Source: Lysinibacillus fusiformis | GTDB taxonomy: Bacteria > Bacillota > Bacilli > Bacillales_A > Planococcaceae | Length of the DNA: 64,000 nucleotides | Reading direction: 5' to 3' | Assembly (NCBI RefSeq): GCF_003049525.1 | Contig: NZ_PYWL01000007.1 | Coordinates: forward strand, 124,001-188,000 | Shown: piece by piece, positions 1-8,857 of the stretch | Layout of the letters: every line of letters begins with the position of its first letter | Numbering within the stretch: position 1 is the first letter of the stretch | The notes under the pieces: model-generated | The model's database searches: none | What the model was told of the DNA's origin: nothing | The model's input: only the letters and a program-made list of their open reading frames with translations | Position numbers and translations under genes: made by a program

Positions 1-800
1 GGATTATTGGCGAGAAATTCTATATCCCACGTTTCGCCAGATGCCACAAGAATAGTGTTTTTGGCAATTTGTGTATGACGAGCAATCGGAAAGCCATCTG
101 CGCCAACAACATGAAATTGATGACCGTGTAAATGGATGGGATGGTGATGCATTTGAATATTGCCAAAACGAATTTTAACGGTATCACCGAAATTTACGGG
201 GAAGGATTTGGTGGATGGATAGCATTTCCCATTCATTGTAAAAAAATTAAATTCTGGTTTCTTAAAATTTAAAGGATACGTACCCTTTGTAAGAGTTCCC
301 CAAGGCAATTGATGAACTGCCCATTCCTGTAATAAACATAAATAATCTTTATGCTGTGGTAGGTTCTGTTTGCTCGGATCTTCAACAATAAATCCTCCCA
401 ATAGCCCAGCATTATCTTGCACAGCTACATTGACATGAGAATGATACATATACGTCCCAGGTGGATTTTTTATCGTAAAGTGATAATCAAAATAATGCCC
501 TGGTTCAATAAAAGGTGATGGTTCAATAGGTGGTACACCATCCATAGCATTCGGCACGATTAAGCCATGCCAATGTACACTTGTTTTTTCAGGTAACCGA
601 TTAATAACCCGAATACAAATAGGATCCCCAGGAAAAACGCGAATGGTCGGACCAGGCGTAGAACCATTGTAGCCCCATGCCTGAATAAATATCCCATCTA
701 CGAGCTCCCACGTTATTTCCTCTGCAATCAAGGTGAAAAACTTTGTTCCATCCACTTGAACCCTATAAGGCAAATCTGAAATACCAGGGGTAATAACCAT
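1..800 (-). CDS. Multicopper oxidase (C-terminus cut by window edge)
   Basis: The reading frame is open from an ATG at 800 to the window edge, giving about 266 residues without a stop. It contains a cupredoxin type-2/3 copper signature: HWHG at residues 76-79, HSH at 120-122, and HHHPIHLHGHQFH at 208-220. No signal peptide is visible, so the visible part looks cytoplasmic or spore-associated. The start is set by a strong AGGAGG site about 7 bases upstream on the minus strand. The family oxidises phenols or metal ions (Cu+, Mn2+, bilirubin) with reduction of O2 to water; the substrate here is unknown. The gene is divergent from the SLH gene. The missing C-terminus prevents deciding between two- and three-domain architecture. 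Confidence 0.88.
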   Translation of the reverse strand, partial: MVITPGISDLPYRVQVDGTKFFTLIAEEITWELVDGIFIQAWGYNGSTPGPTIRVFPGDPICIRVINRLPEKTSVHWHGLIVPNAMDGVPPIEPSPFIEPGHYFDYHFTIKNPPGTYMYHSHVNVAVQDNAGLLGGFIVEDPSKQNLPQHKDYLCLLQEWAVHQLPWGTLTKGTYPLNFKKPEFNFFTMNGKCYPSTKSFPVNFGDTVKIRFGNIQMHHHPIHLHGHQFHVVGADGFPIARHTQIAKNTILVASGETWDIEFLANN

Positions 801-1134
801 TTAGCACCCTCCTGAAAGCTTGATTGCTACTATTGTATGTGGATGGTGATGACATATAGGACCAGTTGCTTTATACCTAATTATTCATATTTATTACATT
901 AGTAGCATATATAGGGGAGTCATGTTTTGTAAATGACCCATCATATACTTAAATCCATAAAAATTTATCTTGTTTCCTCTTTGGTCTTTGTTGTAAGTGA
1001 AAAAAAGAGTAGTTCTAATATAATAGGACAAAAATAGGTCTTTTATATAATTATTATAGAATTTACATTTTTTTATAGAAATGCTAACTATTGATTTAGT
1101 ACACTGAATTTATACATCGAAGGAGGAAATAGTA
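801..1134. other. Divergent intergenic region
   Basis: This 334-base gap separates the multicopper oxidase (minus) from the SLH gene (plus) and must hold both promoters. A perfect TATAAT lies at 1019-1024, and another TATAAT-like string at 1046-1051, but neither has a convincing -35 at 16-18 bases. The nearest TTGTAA (991-996) is 22 bases from the first. No ORF, hairpin or RNA signature was seen. Confidence 0.4.
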
Positions 1135-2196
1135 ATGAAAAAAATTATGTTAGCGGGAGCACTAAGTATTGTATGTTTTACAGGAGGACTAGGCGGACAG
1201 GCATATGCACAGGAAGCAGTAGGTGTTGCAAATAGTATTCATCAAAAGCAAACTGTTGCAGCTACTGATCAATTACAGGCGATGTCCTATCAGGATATTT
1301 ATAAAATATTGTTGCTATCTAAAGTAGGCTTTGAAAATAATGAGGTCACAATCGTTACAACGAAAACAAATATAACCGTGAAAATTTCACTAGATGCGAT
1401 TCTTCAATCCTATAAAGATGGTACAAACCTTTATCCAGAAGGAGAAAAAGAGTTTAAGGAAAACTTTGAAGAAATTAAGAAGGCATTCGGTAATGCAATT
1501 CAAATTAAAATTACGCAAACTGGAAATGGCTTTAAGAGTGAAATCTATACAGCAAATAAATGGGAAGTAATTAGTGCGGCAGATTTAAATGAAATGTTGC
1601 TAGTATTTGCTCGTGCAGATGTGGAGTTAAAGCCAGGTGGGTACTTCAAGGATGCAATTGGACATTGGGCGGAGAGTTATATTCAATTACTCTATCAAGC
1701 AGATATTATTAATGGCTCATCTGCCACAACATTTAATCCAAATGGGCAAGTGACTCGTGGAGAATTGGCAGCAATTATTTTCAGAGCATCGGGCTTAAAT
1801 GTAAATGAAGATTATGAAGGACCAGCTACATATACGGACCTTAATGGTTTTTGGGGTGCGAAGGAAGTAGCCATTTTAGAAGAGTATGGCTTAATTGATA
1901 TTTACGATGGTAGTCAATTCGAGCCAAAAAAACCTGTTACACGTGAGGAAATGGCATATGTGACAGCAAGATATTTACAAGCCATGGAAGTGGATCTTTC
2001 TCAAGTAAGCAGCAACAATACATTTACAGATAAAAATCAAATGCGCAAGGAAACAGTAGAGGCTATTGGCTTATTGCAGCAATTAGGCATTTTAAATGGT
2101 ACGAATGGTAAGTTTAATCCGAAAGGAAATCTTACTCGTGCAGAGGTTTCAAAAATTCTTACACTTACTTTAATGAAATTAAGTGACGAGGAATAA
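1135..2196 (+). CDS. Exported protein with three SLH domains
   Basis: A 353-residue secreted protein, probably held to the cell wall through pyruvylated secondary polymer. An N-terminal signal peptide (positively charged start, hydrophobic core, cut after about residue 25 at QAYA) is followed by a roughly 140-residue region I do not recognise. Three C-terminal S-layer homology domains follow at about 168-218, 232-280 and 296-346, each with the GHW/F...G.....F.P...+TR.E pattern. The third is weaker at its start. The start is set by AAGGAGG eight bases upstream. The gene is monocistronic and ends in a strong terminator. SLH proteins of this size are usually surface enzymes or adhesins; the N-terminal function is unknown. 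Confidence 0.9.
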   Translation: MKKIMLAGALSIVCFTGGLGGQAYAQEAVGVANSIHQKQTVAATDQLQAMSYQDIYKILLLSKVGFENNEVTIVTTKTNITVKISLDAILQSYKDGTNLYPEGEKEFKENFEEIKKAFGNAIQIKITQTGNGFKSEIYTANKWEVISAADLNEMLLVFARADVELKPGGYFKDAIGHWAESYIQLLYQADIINGSSATTFNPNGQVTRGELAAIIFRASGLNVNEDYEGPATYTDLNGFWGAKEVAILEEYGLIDIYDGSQFEPKKPVTREEMAYVTARYLQAMEVDLSQVSSNNTFTDKNQMRKETVEAIGLLQQLGILNGTNGKFNPKGNLTRAEVSKILTLTLMKLSDEE

Positions 2197-2197
2197 A

Positions 2198-2247
2198 AAG
2201 AACAAGCAATCCACTTTATGCTGGTGGATTGCTTGTTCTTTGTCTTT
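2198..2247 (+). terminator. Rho-independent terminator of the SLH gene
   Basis: A perfect 17-bp stem (2198-2214 with 2224-2240), 9-base loop, followed by a T-rich run. It lies between convergent genes and may serve both. Confidence 0.9.
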
Positions 2248-2267
2248 TTTCTCTTACAACTCGTAGC

Positions 2268-2954
2268 TTATTCAACTAGTGTATGGAAAATATAGCTTAG
2301 CATATAGCCTAAAATGAGATACATAAAAAAAGCTTTGAACGAGACATACTTAAGTTGATGTAAAATGAATTCAGAAATGCTGGCTGTGGCAATCAAACCT
2401 ATAGAAATGCCCATTAAGATACCCTGTGCCTTTTCGGGTAAGGCCCAATATTGCCCAAACCAAATAAAAATACTGAAGAAAATAGAAAAGATAAAGAAAT
2501 AAATAAAAAGTCTCCATAGTCTTTCGCCTTGAGCAATGAGTGCGGTTGATAGAGCAAAACCTTCAGGAACATGGTGAAGAATAATGGAGGCTGTGAGAGA
2601 AATACTTAGTGCTGCATTGCCAAGTAAATTACCGACAGTAAGACTAATCGGTATAGTATGAATAATCATGGCAAGGGTTAGTAGAGAGACAGAGGGATTT
2701 TGCGCATGAGAAGCATGAAATAAAGTATCTAATAGTTGGAAAATGAAATAGCCAATAAAAATCCCAAGTATAATTCCGAATGATTGATAGATTTGAAATG
2801 AAGAAGGAATAATATCTAGAACGAGTAAGCCTACTAAAAAACCTCCGCATAATAATGACAGCCCTTGAGTTGTATGTTGAAATAGCTTAGAGAAAATCCA
2901 GGCAATTGCGCCACCTATGCTCACACTGAAAAATAGAAATCCACCAAGTATCAT
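2268..2954 (-). CDS. ZIP-family divalent metal transporter-like membrane protein
   Basis: A polytopic membrane protein with about seven to eight hydrophobic segments. Two segments carry ZIP-like signatures: IHTIPISLTVG and HHVPEGFALS, the latter matching the HxxPEG metal-site motif of ZIP transmembrane helix 5. ZIP proteins import Zn2+, Fe2+ or Mn2+. The motif in helix 4 is weaker than usual (IPIS instead of PEG), so metal selectivity cannot be guessed. The frame extends upstream to an ATG at 2987, but the ATG at 2954 is preceded by AGGTGA at good spacing and starts the first membrane helix, so it is preferred. No operon partner. Confidence 0.75.
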   Translation of the reverse strand: MILGGFLFFSVSIGGAIAWIFSKLFQHTTQGLSLLCGGFLVGLLVLDIIPSSFQIYQSFGIILGIFIGYFIFQLLDTLFHASHAQNPSVSLLTLAMIIHTIPISLTVGNLLGNAALSISLTASIILHHVPEGFALSTALIAQGERLWRLFIYFFIFSIFFSIFIWFGQYWALPEKAQGILMGISIGLIATASISEFILHQLKYVSFKAFFMYLILGYMLSYIFHTLVE

Positions 2955-3182
2955 TGCACTCACCTGTAAAATCCCCCGCCTCATCATAAACTTAAAGTCG
3001 TTTTTCCAAATATATGCTATGTAAAGTTGAATATGCTTGTAGCAAACTTTCTTGACATGGAATGCCAGCTTTATGTAGGAAAATGGCGAACATATTAAAT
3101 TGACTGAAAATTAGTTTAATTCTATACTTTTTAATAGAAAGATTATATTCATCGATTTAGCTCATAGGGGAGGAATGGTTGA

Positions 3183-4871
3183 ATGAAGTGGGATGCAAGT
3201 TTTGATGTAATTGTAGTAGGCTCTGGAGCAGCGGGATTGACAGCAGGTTTAACAGCAAAATTACAAGGATTAAAATCAGTAGTGATTGAAAAAACAGATC
3301 GTTACGGGGGTGCTTCTGCAATTTCTGGTGGCGCCTTATGGATTCCCAATAATCATGTTATTAAAGGTGAAGGTGTCCCAGATTCACATGAACTCGCACG
3401 CCAATATTTAGATTCCACAATAGGTGATCGTGTGCCTGAAGCGTTAAAGGAAGCTTATATTACAAGAGGGCCAGAAATGTTGCGATTTTTATACAATAAA
3501 ACGAATCATATGCGCTTCCGATATGCCAAGGGCTATTCCGATTATTATCCTGAAAAATTGGGCGGTTTGTCGCAGGGACGCTCCATTGAACCTCTTATTT
3601 TCGATTTAACAAAAATGGGCTCACTGGCCGATCATATGCGTCGAGCAACTTTATCCACCAAAGGCTTTACGATGAATAGTTACGAGTTTCATAAGGTCAA
3701 TATGATGACGCGAACATTCAAAGGGAAAACGACTGCGTTGAAATTAGGAATGCGTTTAGTGAAATCCAAGGTGACCAAGAGCGAGCCCGTAGCGCTAGGT
3801 GAAGCATTAGTGGCACGTCTACGATTATCACTTGCTGAAGCAAATGGAGAGCTTTGGTTATCAACGGCCTTTAAAGATTTCATCATGAATAATGGAAGAG
3901 TTGTTGGGGTGATAGTTGAACGTAATGGACAAGAGCAGCGGATAGAGGCAAAGCGAGGCGTTGTTTTGTCATCAGGTGGCTTTTCACATAATCAGGCACT
4001 GCGTGAAAAATATTTGCCTGCTCCTACTAATGCTGCGTGGACTTCTTCGCCTATGGGGCAAACAGGCGATATCATAGCACCTAGTGTGAAAATTGGAGCT
4101 ACTCTCGATTTAATGGATAAGGTATGGGGAGCACCATCTGTTATTGATCCACAAGGACAACCATTCTTCCTTGTGGCTGATCGGGGCGTTCCAAATATGA
4201 TGGTAATAGATAGTGCAGGGCAACGTTTTGTCAATGAAGCAGCACCCTATCATGAGTTTGTAGATACAATGTACAAGCATCAGGAGGAGACGAAACAGGC
4301 TGTACCTTCCTGGATTCTTATTGATGCTGCTGCTAAAAGTCGTTATATTTTTACAGGACTGTTTCCAGGACAAGCATTTCCAAAAAGCTGGTATGACCAT
4401 GGGATCGTGAAAAGTGCCGAAACGATTGACGATCTTGCGAGGCAAATGGATGTGCCAGTAGAAAGCTTAGTAGAAACGGTAGATCGTTTTAACACCTTTG
4501 CACAGAATGGTCATGATGATGACTTTTATCGGGGCGATAGTGCTTACGATAATTACTACGGAGACCCGACATTACCGAACCCTAATTTAGCAGAGTTCAA
4601 GAAAGCTCCATTTTATGCTGTGCGTCTTTATCCGGGAGATATTGGTACAAAGGGTGGATTAGTAGTGGATGAACTTGCTCGTGTTGTGAAAAAGGATGGC
4701 CAACCAATAGAAGGTTTGTATGCATCAGGTAATTGCTCGGCGTCTATTATGGGAGAAACCTATCCTGGACCAGGCGCAACGATTGGACCTGGCATGACAC
4801 TTAGCTATGTAGCAACGACTCATATGGCCCATGCCGTAAACAAAATAGAGGAGCCACTTTTAAAGGTATAG
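3183..4871 (+). CDS. FAD-dependent oxidoreductase, 3-ketosteroid-dehydrogenase-like
   Basis: A 562-residue flavoprotein of the FAD_binding_2 (fumarate reductase / KstD) family. The N-terminus has the dinucleotide fold GSGAAGLTAGLTA at about 12-24, followed by a YGGASAISGG segment that contacts FAD. Near the C-terminus, GLYASGNCSAS and YPGPGATIGPGMT match the closing FAD motif of 3-oxosteroid 1-dehydrogenases. The family inserts a double bond next to a ketone or reduces enoates; the natural substrate in a bacillus is unknown and steroid activity should not be assumed. ATG start with GGGGAGG upstream. It stands alone; a weak hairpin follows (4886-4919) without a T-run. Confidence 0.8.
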   Translation: MKWDASFDVIVVGSGAAGLTAGLTAKLQGLKSVVIEKTDRYGGASAISGGALWIPNNHVIKGEGVPDSHELARQYLDSTIGDRVPEALKEAYITRGPEMLRFLYNKTNHMRFRYAKGYSDYYPEKLGGLSQGRSIEPLIFDLTKMGSLADHMRRATLSTKGFTMNSYEFHKVNMMTRTFKGKTTALKLGMRLVKSKVTKSEPVALGEALVARLRLSLAEANGELWLSTAFKDFIMNNGRVVGVIVERNGQEQRIEAKRGVVLSSGGFSHNQALREKYLPAPTNAAWTSSPMGQTGDIIAPSVKIGATLDLMDKVWGAPSVIDPQGQPFFLVADRGVPNMMVIDSAGQRFVNEAAPYHEFVDTMYKHQEETKQAVPSWILIDAAAKSRYIFTGLFPGQAFPKSWYDHGIVKSAETIDDLARQMDVPVESLVETVDRFNTFAQNGHDDDFYRGDSAYDNYYGDPTLPNPNLAEFKKAPFYAVRLYPGDIGTKGGLVVDELARVVKKDGQPIEGLYASGNCSASIMGETYPGPGATIGPGMTLSYVATTHMAHAVNKIEEPLLKV

Positions 4872-5019
4872 TGTGGACGAAACCAAAACCCTTCCTATTC
4901 AATTGAATGGGGAGGGTTTCACGTTGATGGACTATTCCTGTTCTAATACTTTCTTGCTAGGAATATAGTGGCTACTAAATAAGGGATGATGATAACGGAA
5001 AAGGGAGCGATTCAGTGCG

Positions 5020-6633
5020 TTGCTAGATTATAAAATAATCACTTCAATGGAAACGTTAGAGCCCTATCGAAGGACTTGGTCAGGTATACTCGAACGAGAA
5101 AAAAATAATAACCCTTTTATTGAATACGAATGGGTGACAACATGGTGGGCAACGCTTGGTATACACGACAACGTAGAAATAGTTATAGTCGAACATCAAG
5201 GTAAAGCAGTGGCATTTTTTCCGTTAGTTCATTCTGTGGGGTTTGGTAAAATTCATCACTTTGGTTTTTTAGGACAAGGGTATGCGACTTATATGGAAGT
5301 GATAGCAGAGAAGCAATGGCTGGAGCGGGCTATTCATTATATATTAAAGGTGTTCATGCAAAAATATAAGCGTTATTTGCTCGCATTTCATGGTCTAATT
5401 GAAAGTAAAGATACTTCCCAACAGCTTGAGAAATATGCGATAGAATACCAAATGCCTTATTCCATATTTCGAACCGTCACATCATTTATAGATTTTCAAT
5501 CGATGACACTTAATGATTTTTTGAAAAAGCATCGTAAGACGTTTAAAAGTATTAAGCGTTATGAAAAGAAATTAAAACTACTTGGGCACGTCGAATTTCA
5601 GGATGTTGGCGTCAGTCATTTTCATGAAATGTTTACGCTATTTACGCGAAGATGGCGCAAGAAATTGGACAAAAGCAGATTTACCGAAGCACAGACTCGA
5701 TTGTTTTATGAACGTTTGGCTAATGTCTCTAATGAAGCATTTAGAGTCGAGGTTGATAGCTTGCAATTTGAAGGGCATTGGATTGGTTTTACTATTGATT
5801 TATGCTGTAGAGATCGTAATTTTTGTCAGGCTATGGGCCATGAGCCTGATTTCAATAGGTTTGGCCCCGGCAGTTTAATAGAAAAGGAAAATATGCTTAA
5901 GGCACGAGATTTAGGCTTCCATTACTATGATTTTGGTAGTGGCTATGAGCCCTATAAGTTTCAATGGTATACCGATATTGATTTTACACGAAAATTTATT
6001 ATGAGTACGAAAGGCAAAACGGAGCGCTTTATTCGGTCATGGATGGTATTACGAGATCGGTTAAAAGGGAAATTAACAAGCAATCACCAGCTTGTGAAAT
6101 GGAAGAGAGACAGGTTAGGGGAATTATTGTATTTTCTAAAGCATGCTCGAATAAGACAATGGTTCCGAGTAATAAAAGGAGCCCTTCATCGATTCTTAGC
6201 TATTCATATAGTAGACATCTATATCGCGGAGCAAAAACAAGATCAAGGATATAGGCCCTTTCAAGAGCTACAAATGAAGGATATTATGACGATGAATGAG
6301 CGGCCTGCTTATATAGCGCATTTTTATAAGGGAGATCAATTTTTTGGTGATGGAGATCAAATCGTCTATAGAAGGCACGATCAAATAGCACGCGAAGAAG
6401 AGAGTGGCTATACGTATGAGCTATCTGCCAATATGTCTTTTATTCGAGAATATGACACTCAGCTATTAGAGGCAATAGTTGTGGAAGTGCAGCGTGAAGG
6501 GCGATCCGTCTGTACGTTAGTTCCATGGTATGAGCGGCGCAGACGACGAAAGCTGAAGCATGCAGGATTTCATAAAGTGGCTCAAATTAACATCGTGAGG
6601 TTGTTCAATTGGCGAAAAGAATTTCATTTATAA
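5020..6633 (+). CDS. Large GNAT-type acyltransferase (CelD/BioF2-like) with extra C-terminal domain, copy 1
   Basis: A 537-residue protein. Residues about 1-320 resemble the Acetyltransf_6 (CelD/BcsL, BioF2-like) GNAT fold: PFIEYEWVTTWW near residue 32, the FGPGSLIEKENM acyl-CoA-binding-like region near 285 and DFGSGYEPYKFQW near 310. A basic linker (about 335-390) leads to a 140-residue C-terminal domain I do not recognise, ending in a RRRRKLKHAGFHKV segment. The protein at 9990-11663 is a full-length paralogue. Such proteins usually acylate cell-surface glycans or amino sugars. No signal peptide or membrane segment is visible. The start is TTG at 5020, with AAGGGAG 12 bases upstream; no in-frame ATG or GTG fits better. 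Confidence 0.7.
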   Translation: MLDYKIITSMETLEPYRRTWSGILEREKNNNPFIEYEWVTTWWATLGIHDNVEIVIVEHQGKAVAFFPLVHSVGFGKIHHFGFLGQGYATYMEVIAEKQWLERAIHYILKVFMQKYKRYLLAFHGLIESKDTSQQLEKYAIEYQMPYSIFRTVTSFIDFQSMTLNDFLKKHRKTFKSIKRYEKKLKLLGHVEFQDVGVSHFHEMFTLFTRRWRKKLDKSRFTEAQTRLFYERLANVSNEAFRVEVDSLQFEGHWIGFTIDLCCRDRNFCQAMGHEPDFNRFGPGSLIEKENMLKARDLGFHYYDFGSGYEPYKFQWYTDIDFTRKFIMSTKGKTERFIRSWMVLRDRLKGKLTSNHQLVKWKRDRLGELLYFLKHARIRQWFRVIKGALHRFLAIHIVDIYIAEQKQDQGYRPFQELQMKDIMTMNERPAYIAHFYKGDQFFGDGDQIVYRRHDQIAREEESGYTYELSANMSFIREYDTQLLEAIVVEVQREGRSVCTLVPWYERRRRRKLKHAGFHKVAQINIVRLFNWRKEFHL

Positions 6634-6639
6634 ACAGTA

Positions 6640-6666
6640 AACCCTCAGTGTTTTCAACTGAGGGTT
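6640..6666. terminator. Bidirectional terminator-like hairpin
   Basis: A 10-bp perfect stem (6640-6649 with 6657-6666) and a 7-base loop between convergent genes; T-rich flanks on both strands are modest. Confidence 0.65.
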
Positions 6667-6693
6667 GTAGTTTAGACATTTTAGTGAATGAGG

Positions 6694-7344
6694 TTAAAAA
6701 TGGATACCAGGTTTATCGATTAGCTTACAACCTGTCCCATATTTTGCTTTTAAAGCACCTTTGAATTGAGTTTGCTCTAACTCAGGGAATGTTTGTTTCC
6801 ACAGTTCAAAGACATTATGACTGGAAGCTTTTCCATCCTTTGTAAGTCGCGCAATATGGAAGCCGTATTCATCATTACAACGAGCTAAAGGACGATTTTC
6901 ACGTACCGTAATAATGCGACCACTTACTGTCATTTTATATAGATCTTCATAGCCTGCAATCGCACGGCTCTCTTCTGTTTCATCAACGACTACTGCTACT
7001 TTTTCTGTCTCATCAACGACTACTTCTTCTACCTCTGATGCTACAGCTTTCTCTTCGACTGACACTTCGTTTTCAGATGCTTGCGTTTCGGCAACGTTGT
7101 TTTGAGTTGGAAGCTGTTCTACAATGACAAAATCCTTATTCGATGCTTTATCACTCATAGTTGCCATAACGTTCATAATAGAACCAACATAACGTAATGG
7201 CTTCTCTTTTCCTTCTTCAAAAACAAAAATATTATAATCGGTTTTATTCATCTTTTTCATAATAATATTACCTGTTGTAGTAGTAAAACCGATAAACTTG
7301 TTCTTTTTAAGTGCCTGTATTGCTTCTTGCTTTGTTAAAATCAT
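6694..7344 (-). CDS. Unrecognised protein with NUMOD4-like C-terminal domain
   Basis: A 216-residue soluble protein of three parts. The first 75 residues form a small basic/hydrophobic domain I do not recognise. Residues about 78-128 are a very acidic linker containing an imperfect tandem repeat of the unit VVVDETE, also visible in DNA as two near-identical 22-base units within 6975-7037. The last 90 residues begin IAGYEDLYKMTVSGRIITV, which resembles the NUMOD4 motif (GYEGLYEVSNLGRV type) found beside HNH homing endonucleases. No HNH nuclease follows, so the domain may bind DNA or act otherwise. ATG start; AGGAG lies 6 bases upstream. Monocistronic. Function unknown. Confidence 0.6.
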   Translation of the reverse strand: MILTKQEAIQALKKNKFIGFTTTTGNIIMKKMNKTDYNIFVFEEGKEKPLRYVGSIMNVMATMSDKASNKDFVIVEQLPTQNNVAETQASENEVSVEEKAVASEVEEVVVDETEKVAVVVDETEESRAIAGYEDLYKMTVSGRIITVRENRPLARCNDEYGFHIARLTKDGKASSHNVFELWKQTFPELEQTQFKGALKAKYGTGCKLIDKPGIHF

Positions 7345-7504
7345 TTTAAAATCTCCTAAAGAATTATTTATTCTATTCTACCATAAAATTTGTCACATTG
7401 TTTTTTGTAAAATAATAGTTAGTTTTTGTTTGGTAAAGTAAAATATTCCTATTTTAAAACGGTACGCTTATTCGAGCATACTCTTTAGAATGTGGTAGAG
7501 TTAG

Positions 7505-7583
7505 AGACAGCCGTATCGAAAGTGGATGCGCTATTATCGTTCAAGCGTCTTGCTTATCTTTATTGACGGATAACGGCTCGTCT
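7505..7583 (+). other. Long imperfect hairpin in the osmC-like leader
   Basis: AGAC at 7505-7508 and AGCCGT at 7509-7514 pair with ACGGCT (7573-7578) and GTCT (7580-7583), extended by three further pairs, leaving two single-base bulges. The enclosed 50 bases hold an inner CGCT/AGCG pairing. It lies about 40 bases upstream of the OsmC-family start. It has no T-run, so it is not a terminator. It could be an mRNA leader structure or an extended operator. Confidence 0.35.
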
Positions 7584-7620
7584 TCTTTCATGGTTATATG
7601 TACGTAAAGGAGGATATAAA

Positions 7621-8070
7621 ATGGTTCAGCATAAATTTACAATGGACTTAACTTGGTCGGATGGAAGAAATGGTACGGGAACGATCAATGCTAGCAATCT
7701 GAAAACGCAAATTTCTATTCCTCAGGAGATGGATGGACCAGGCATTGGTACCAATCCAGATGAAATGTTATTAGGGGCTTCAGCGACTTGTTATTTAATT
7801 ACATTAGCTGCTCTTCTCGAAAGATCTGATGTGGCTGTACACGATTTATTCCTACAGTCTGAAGGGTATGTCAGTGTAGTAAATGGTGTTTTTACGTACG
7901 AAAAAATTGTTCATAAGCCTACAATAGTATTGGACAATTTAACAGAAAAACTTGAAACGAAAATTGCTCGCTTCGCACAAAAAGCGGAACAAACATGTAT
8001 GATTAGCAAGGCATTAAAAGGCAATGTAGTAATCGAATGTGATGCCCAAATTTTAGGAGCGTGCATATAA
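7621..8070 (+). CDS. OsmC/Ohr-family peroxidase-like protein
   Basis: A 149-residue OsmC-family protein. The two redox cysteines expected for the family are Cys57 (SATCYLITL) and Cys126 (AEQTCMISKA), so thiol-dependent reduction of organic hydroperoxides is likely. The typical early segment PxEMLLGASATC is present. It is closer to the YhfA/SACOL-type OsmC group than to classical Ohr by the long N-terminal beta region, but I could not settle this. AAAGGAGG sits at ideal distance from ATG. Monocistronic, with its own terminator. Confidence 0.88.
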   Translation: MVQHKFTMDLTWSDGRNGTGTINASNLKTQISIPQEMDGPGIGTNPDEMLLGASATCYLITLAALLERSDVAVHDLFLQSEGYVSVVNGVFTYEKIVHKPTIVLDNLTEKLETKIARFAQKAEQTCMISKALKGNVVIECDAQILGACI

Positions 8071-8074
8071 TAAG

Positions 8075-8121
8075 AAAAAAGGAGTTATTCAGCAAGTGCC
8101 GCTGTTATAACTCCTTTTTTT
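8075..8121 (+). terminator. Terminator after the osmC-like gene
   Basis: A stem of 14 bp (8075-8088 with 8107-8120), an inner CAGC/GCTG extension, and a run of Ts. The A-rich 5' arm means it could also work on the minus strand. Confidence 0.88.
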
Positions 8122-8211
8122 CATCTAGAAGCACTTTTCTTAAAATAGTTCTAGAAATGTTCAAAATGAATATATAGTGTTAAGTAGTAAAAAAATGCAA
8201 AGGATGGTGAA

Positions 8212-8847
8212 GTGCACGTTCCGACAACTAAGAATCTCACATTCTATGGTCAGTATGGCAAAAGAATATTTGATATTATCGGGGCATTATTATTACTTTT
8301 TATGACAATTCCTCTAATGCTAGCTGTATTCCTCATTTTACTCATCTCAACGGGTCGCCCCATTTTTTTTAAACAAATACGAACTGGCCTCGATCATCAC
8401 CGCTTTGTTATTTGGAAGCTACGCACAATGTGTATACAGGCAGTTCCAGTCAATATGCCAGCTATATGTACCAATGGTATTCCCGACGACTATTTTTTTA
8501 AAGTAGAGCAGGATACACGGATTACCAAAGTAGGTGCTGTCCTTCGAAAGCTAAGTATTGATGAAATTCCTCAGTTGTTAAATGTATTAAAAGGAGAAAT
8601 GAGCATTGTGGGGCCTCGTCCGGAGGTTCCAACCATAACAAATGCCTATAACAATTTACAGGCCAGGAGACTAGAGGTAAAACCAGGTTTAACAGGTCTT
8701 GCCCAGATTAACGGCCGTTCTAATATTTCCCATGGACAAAAAATTTCATATGACATTGAATATGTGGATCATTACTCCTTTTGGATGGATGTCCAAATTG
8801 TTTTGAAAACTCTTTATGTAGTAGTAGCAAGAACGGGTGCCTATTAA
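8212..8847 (+). CDS. Undecaprenyl-phosphate sugar-phosphate transferase (bacterial sugar transferase)
   Basis: A 211-residue member of the polyisoprenyl-phosphate hexose-1-phosphate transferase family (PF02397). One N-terminal membrane helix (about 20-45) is followed by the catalytic core. FKQIRTG, WKLRTM, the DEIPQLLNVLKGEMSIVGPRPE block and KPGLTGLAQINGR are all diagnostic. It would start glycan synthesis by moving a sugar-1-phosphate from a UDP-sugar to the lipid carrier on the inner membrane face. GTG start preceded by AAAGGATGG. First gene of the five-gene glycan cluster; the next gene starts 10 bases after its stop. Confidence 0.92.
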   Translation: MHVPTTKNLTFYGQYGKRIFDIIGALLLLFMTIPLMLAVFLILLISTGRPIFFKQIRTGLDHHRFVIWKLRTMCIQAVPVNMPAICTNGIPDDYFFKVEQDTRITKVGAVLRKLSIDEIPQLLNVLKGEMSIVGPRPEVPTITNAYNNLQARRLEVKPGLTGLAQINGRSNISHGQKISYDIEYVDHYSFWMDVQIVLKTLYVVVARTGAY

Positions 8848-8857
8848 ATGATGGGGA

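Noticed and set aside
4886..4919. Hairpin after the KstD-like gene as a terminator
   Set aside because: The stem is interrupted and no T-run follows, so it was not listed as a terminator.
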